Part shown: one piece after another, positions 60,817 through 64,000 of the stretch
Numbering within the stretch: the first letter of the stretch is position 1
How the letters are laid out: each line of letters opens with the position of its first letter
From: Paraburkholderia megapolitana
GTDB taxonomy: Bacteria; Pseudomonadota; Gammaproteobacteria; Burkholderiales; Burkholderiaceae
DNA length: 64,000 nucleotides
NCBI RefSeq assembly: GCF_007556815.1
Contig: NZ_CP041745.1
Coordinates: 1,054,001 to 1,118,000, forward strand
Reading direction: 5' to 3'
Program-made: the position numbers and the translations under genes
The notes under the pieces: generated by a model
Seen by the model: the letters and a program-made list of their open reading frames with translations, nothing else
Told to the model about the DNA's origin: nothing
Database searches by the model: none

Positions 60817-61986
60817 ATGGCATCGACGCAAGCGGCACCGGCTCGTTGGGTTGACGGTAAGCGCTACCTGTGGCTTCTCGGCGCGCTGACCATCACGCTG
60901 CCGCTGCACGCGGCGCACCTCGCGCTGCTGACCGGCTGGCACATCTTCTGGTGGTTCGGTCCGATCTTCGTGTTCGGCATCATCCCGGTGCTCGACTATC
61001 TGATCGGCGACGACCCCAGCAATCCTCCCGATGAAGTCGTCCCCACACTAGAACGCGAGCGCTACTACCGGCGCATCGTCTACCTCGCGACATTGATCGA
61101 GTACATCTCGTTCTTCGGGGCGGTGTGGGTCGTCGGCACGCATGCGCTGACCTGGTACGACTACCTTGGCTTTGCGCTGTCGCTCGGTGCGGCCACCGGC
61201 GTGTCGATCAATACCGCGCACGAACTTGGCCACAAAACCGATCCGTTCGAGCGCTGGCTCGCGAAGATCACGCTTGCGCCGGTTGCATACGGCCACTTCT
61301 TCGTCGAACACAACCGCGGCCATCATGTGCGCGTCGCAACGCCGCCCGATCCGGCCAGCGCGCGCTACGGCGAATCGTTCTGGGCGTTTTTGCCGCGCAC
61401 GGTGCTCGGTAGCATTGGCTCGGCATGGCGGCTCGAAAAGCATCGCCTCGAGCGTCTCGGCAAGTCGCCGTGGAGCTGGCGCAACGAGGTGCTGCATTCA
61501 TGGGCGATGACCGTGGTGCTGTGGGGCGCGATGGTCGCGGTGTTCGGCAAACACGTGATTCCGTTTCTGCTGATCCAGGCCGCGTACGGTGCGTCGCTGC
61601 TCGAAGTGGTCAACTATCTGGAGCACTACGGGCTCGGTCGCAAGCGTCTTGCGAGCGGGCGCTACGAGCGCTGTATGCCCGAGCACTCGTGGAACAGCAA
61701 CCGCATCGTGACGAACCTGTTCCTGTATCAGTTGCAGCGTCACGCCGATCATCACGCGAATCCGACGCGCTCGTATCAGGCGCTGCGCCACTTCGACGGT
61801 GCGCCGCAACTGCCGTCCGGCTACGCGACGATGATCATGTTCGCGTACGTGCCGCCGCTGTGGTTCAAGGTGATGAACCCGCGCGTCGTCGCGCACTATC
61901 GCGGCAACATGGAGCAGTCGAATATCAAGCCGTCGATTCGCGAACGTGTGATCGCGCAGTTCGCGCAACCGGCGGGGCAGGGGTGA
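60817..61986 (+). CDS. alkB: alkane 1-monooxygenase (AlkB-type membrane diiron hydroxylase)
   Basis: A 389-residue inner-membrane hydroxylase of terminal alkane carbons. Six or so helices carry the conserved His boxes: NTAHELGHK, EHNRGHHVRVATP, LEVVNYLEHYGL and LQRHADHHANPTRSYQ, eight or more His in all for the diiron site. Electrons come from rubredoxin and rubredoxin reductase, neither of which is encoded here nor fused at the C-terminus. The start is fixed by AAGGAGGGAG, five bases before the ATG, although the frame is open to 60277. It is a single-gene unit between metabolic and polysaccharide genes. Confidence 0.95.
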   Translation: MASTQAAPARWVDGKRYLWLLGALTITLPLHAAHLALLTGWHIFWWFGPIFVFGIIPVLDYLIGDDPSNPPDEVVPTLERERYYRRIVYLATLIEYISFFGAVWVVGTHALTWYDYLGFALSLGAATGVSINTAHELGHKTDPFERWLAKITLAPVAYGHFFVEHNRGHHVRVATPPDPASARYGESFWAFLPRTVLGSIGSAWRLEKHRLERLGKSPWSWRNEVLHSWAMTVVLWGAMVAVFGKHVIPFLLIQAAYGASLLEVVNYLEHYGLGRKRLASGRYERCMPEHSWNSNRIVTNLFLYQLQRHADHHANPTRSYQALRHFDGAPQLPSGYATMIMFAYVPPLWFKVMNPRVVAHYRGNMEQSNIKPSIRERVIAQFAQPAGQG

Positions 61987-61989
61987 CGA

Positions 61990-63012
61990 CTACGCAAACC
62001 CCCGCGGATTCTGCTCCTGCCAGCGCCAGTGATCCGCGCACATCCGCTCGATCCCGAACGCCGCCCGCCAGCCGATAATCCGTTCCGCCGCCGCCGGGTC
62101 CGCATAGCACTGCGCAACATCGCCGGGCCGCCGCGCGGCAATCTCGTACGGCACCGGCCGACCCGACGCCTTCTCGAACGCGCGCACCACGTCGAGCACG
62201 CTATACCCCTGGCCCGTCCCGAGATTCACGACGAAGCTCGCATCGCGCGCAACCAGCGCATCGAGCGCCAGAAGGTGCCCGCGCGCCAGATCGACCACGT
62301 GGATGTAGTCACGCACGCCGGTGCCGTCCGGCGTGTCGTAGTCGCCGCCGAACACGCGTAGCTTCGCGAGCTTGCCGACCGCGACCTGCGCGACATACGG
62401 CATCAGGTTGTTCGGCACGCCGGACGGATCCTCGCCAATCAGGCCGCTTTCGTGCGCGCCGACCGGATTGAAATAGCGCAGCGTCGCGATGCGCCAGCTC
62501 GCATCCGATACTTCGAGATCGCGCAGGATCTGCTCGGCGATCAGCTTCGACTGTCCATACGGATTGGTGGCCGACAGCGGGAACGATTCATCGATCGGCG
62601 AGCTTTGCGGCACGCCATACACCGTTGCCGACGAACTGAACACAAACTGCCTGACGTTGCGCTCGTTCATCACGGCAAGCAGCACGAGCAGACTGTCGAT
62701 GTTGTTACGGTAGTACTCGATCGGTTTCGCAACCGATTCCCCCACGGCCTTCAGCGCCGCAAAGTGAATCGCACCGGTAATCGGATGTTTATCGAAGATC
62801 GCACGGAGCGCGGTTTCGTCGCGCGCATCGGTTTCGTAGAACGCGACCTGTTTGCCGGTAATCCGTTCGACGCGTGCAAGCGACTCGCGATTGCTGTTCA
62901 CGAGATTGTCGACCACCACGACGTCAAAACCGCCGTTCAACAACTCGACGCACGTGTGCGAGCCGATAAAACCCGCGCCGCCCGTCACCAGAATCGTGCC
63001 CTTCGTGGCCAT
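61990..63012 (-). CDS. galE: UDP-glucose 4-epimerase GalE
   Basis: Interconverts UDP-glucose and UDP-galactose, supplying galactose for glycans. The 340-residue extended SDR has ILVTGGAGFIGSHTCVELL, DNLVNSN, FSSSATVYGVPQ with the catalytic Ser, NPYGQSKLIAEQ with Tyr and Lys, and RYFNPVGAHESGLIGEDP. The ATG at 63012 is favoured by GGAG six bases upstream. An ATG at 63024, which overlaps the stop of the upstream glycosyltransferase gene (TAATG), would add four residues. The coupling suggests a second polysaccharide operon that extends beyond the right edge. Confidence 0.96.
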   Translation of the reverse strand: MATKGTILVTGGAGFIGSHTCVELLNGGFDVVVVDNLVNSNRESLARVERITGKQVAFYETDARDETALRAIFDKHPITGAIHFAALKAVGESVAKPIEYYRNNIDSLLVLLAVMNERNVRQFVFSSSATVYGVPQSSPIDESFPLSATNPYGQSKLIAEQILRDLEVSDASWRIATLRYFNPVGAHESGLIGEDPSGVPNNLMPYVAQVAVGKLAKLRVFGGDYDTPDGTGVRDYIHVVDLARGHLLALDALVARDASFVVNLGTGQGYSVLDVVRAFEKASGRPVPYEIAARRPGDVAQCYADPAAAERIIGWRAAFGIERMCADHWRWQEQNPRGFA

Positions 63013-63023
63013 GCTGTGCTCCA

Positions 63024-64000
63024 TTAGAGTGAGACGCCCGTCAAGTTTCGAATCAGGTCTGTATATCGCTCGACGACGGCCCGCTCGTCGAATTCCGCCG
63101 CGACTTTCTGCCGGCCGCGTTCGCCCATCTCGCGGCGCGCGGCGCCGCTCATGTCCAGCATCTGTGCCATTTTCTCTGCGAGGCTCGCTGCGCTCTTTGC
63201 TTCGCACAGCAATCCGTTGATACCGTTCGCTACCACTTCGCGACAACCGGGTACGTCAGTTGCGACGATCGGGCGGCCCATTGCCGCGGCTTCCATCAGC
63301 GTACGCGGCACGCCTTCTCGATACGACGGCAGCACGACGCAATCGGCGGCGGCGATGAACGGGCGCACGTCGTGCGCTTCGCCGCCGTACTCGATGACGC
63401 CCTCGCGCTCCCAGGCGGCCACTTCTTCACGCGAGATCGCGCTCGGGTTGTCGACGCCAACCGGTCCGAGCAACTGGAAGCGCGCATTCGGATAGCGTGC
63501 GCGCAGTTGCCGCGCGGCGTCGACATATTCTCCTACGCCTTTATCCCACAGCAAACGGCCAATTAATATGAACGTGACCTGATTGCTTTCGGGCATCGGC
63601 GTCGGCGCGAACTGCTCGAGGTCGACGCCTTCGCCGTGCAGCAGGCGTGCCCGCTCCGGGTGCACGAGCAGATGCTGATCGGTAAACGCGGCCATGTCGT
63701 CGCGATTCAAAAACCAGATTTCGCGAGGAAAGCGGAACGCGAAGCGGTACAGCTTCTTCGCAATCTGCGCAGTGCGGCTCGACTGAATGAAAACATAACC
63801 GAGCCCCGTCGTGACCGCGACCGACGCAACGCCCGCGAGCTTTGCCGCAATCGATCCGTAGATATTCGGCTTGATCGTGTAGTGAAACACGACATGCGGC
63901 CGGATCGCGCGATAGTGGCGATACAGCGCCCACAGCGTGCGCAGGTCGTCGCGCGGATTCGTACCCTTCGATGCAACCGGCAGATCGACGCAGCGGCAGC
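63024..64000 (-). CDS. family-4 glycosyltransferase (GT-B), 5' end outside window
   Basis: The reading frame is open to the window edge (LPVASKGTNPRDDLRTLWAL precedes VVFHYTIKPNIYGSIAAKLA), so at least 325 C-terminal residues are present and the true start lies to the right. The C-terminal GT4 domain has FILIGRLLWDKGVGEYVDAA, VLPSYREGVPRTLMEAAAMG and RPIVATDVPGCREVV, with the nucleotide-sugar-binding Glu in EGVPRTLMEA. It retains about 85% of a typical 380-residue enzyme. It precedes galE by one overlapping base and probably transfers Gal, Glc or a related sugar in a glycan operon continuing outside. Confidence 0.93.
   Translation of the reverse strand, partial: CRCVDLPVASKGTNPRDDLRTLWALYRHYRAIRPHVVFHYTIKPNIYGSIAAKLAGVASVAVTTGLGYVFIQSSRTAQIAKKLYRFAFRFPREIWFLNRDDMAAFTDQHLLVHPERARLLHGEGVDLEQFAPTPMPESNQVTFILIGRLLWDKGVGEYVDAARQLRARYPNARFQLLGPVGVDNPSAISREEVAAWEREGVIEYGGEAHDVRPFIAAADCVVLPSYREGVPRTLMEAAAMGRPIVATDVPGCREVVANGINGLLCEAKSAASLAEKMAQMLDMSGAARREMGERGRQKVAAEFDERAVVERYTDLIRNLTGVSL

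Noticed and set aside
1..64000. CRISPR array, tRNA, rRNA, phage integrase or intact IS element
   Set aside because: No regularly spaced repeats, cloverleaf-like genes, ribosomal RNA segments or complete transposase/integrase genes were found on reading through the window.

Overview
The window looks like the chromosome of a Burkholderia/Paraburkholderia-type betaproteobacterium. The evidence is high GC with strong third-position G/C in most genes, an rmlBACD-wzm-wzt O-antigen export scaffold ending in an epimerase / PNPT / WbpM-type dehydratase trio as in the Burkholderia O-antigen loci, and a typical flank of TRAP transporter, LacI, LysR and AraC catabolic genes. No rRNA, tRNA, CRISPR array or intact insertion sequence is visible.

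Positions 1-34320 are a surface-polysaccharide (O-antigen) locus of the ABC-exporter type. The left part is an rfbBACD operon for dTDP-L-rhamnose, with rfbD frameshifted at a C-tract, followed by a Nudix hydrolase and wzm/wzt. From about 5.8 to 12.4 kb the DNA is AT-richer and mosaic, with two acyltransferase-3 membrane enzymes, a Stf0-type sulfotransferase, a decayed beta-propeller gene and long non-coding stretches. From 12.4 to 24 kb a tightly overlapping minus-strand operon encodes CDP-3,6-dideoxyhexose synthesis (rfbF, rfbG, rfbH and an SDR), a sugar-1-phosphate nucleotidyltransferase, a CBS-GHMP kinase, a NeuB-SAF-TIM-barrel fusion, a ThDP-dependent acetolactate-synthase-like enzyme and a glycosyltransferase. 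Together with gmhA and gmhB further right, the locus has every step expected for nucleotide-activated D-glycero-D-manno-heptose as well as CDP-dideoxysugars. The carboligase and the PEP-condensing domain suggest that a branched or chain-extended deoxysugar is made here. From 29.5 to 34.3 kb a plus-strand operon (glycosyltransferase, C4-reductase-like SDR, PNPT initiating transferase, WbpM-like dehydratase) closes the locus at a bidirectional terminator.

Positions 34326-43523 hold related envelope genes: a second PNPT transferase, an orphan chemotaxis receptor, an LptD-type outer-membrane LPS translocon protein, and a GtrB-GtrA-large membrane protein cassette of the kind that adds side-branch sugars to O-antigen in the periplasm.

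Positions 43548-61986 are metabolic islands. One is a five-gene set of metalloenzymes (VOC protein, haem-oxygenase-like diiron protein, 2-oxoglutarate dioxygenase, DddP-like M24 enzyme) plus a betaine-type binding protein under a LysR regulator. The second is a two-subunit molybdenum hydroxylase divergent from an AraC regulator. The third is a LacI-controlled TRAP transporter / 2-hydroxyacid dehydrogenase / amidohydrolase operon with a recognisable promoter and operator. A RibD-like reductase and an AlkB-type hydroxylase follow. Positions 61990-64000 return to polysaccharide genes: galE and a glycosyltransferase that runs off the right edge.
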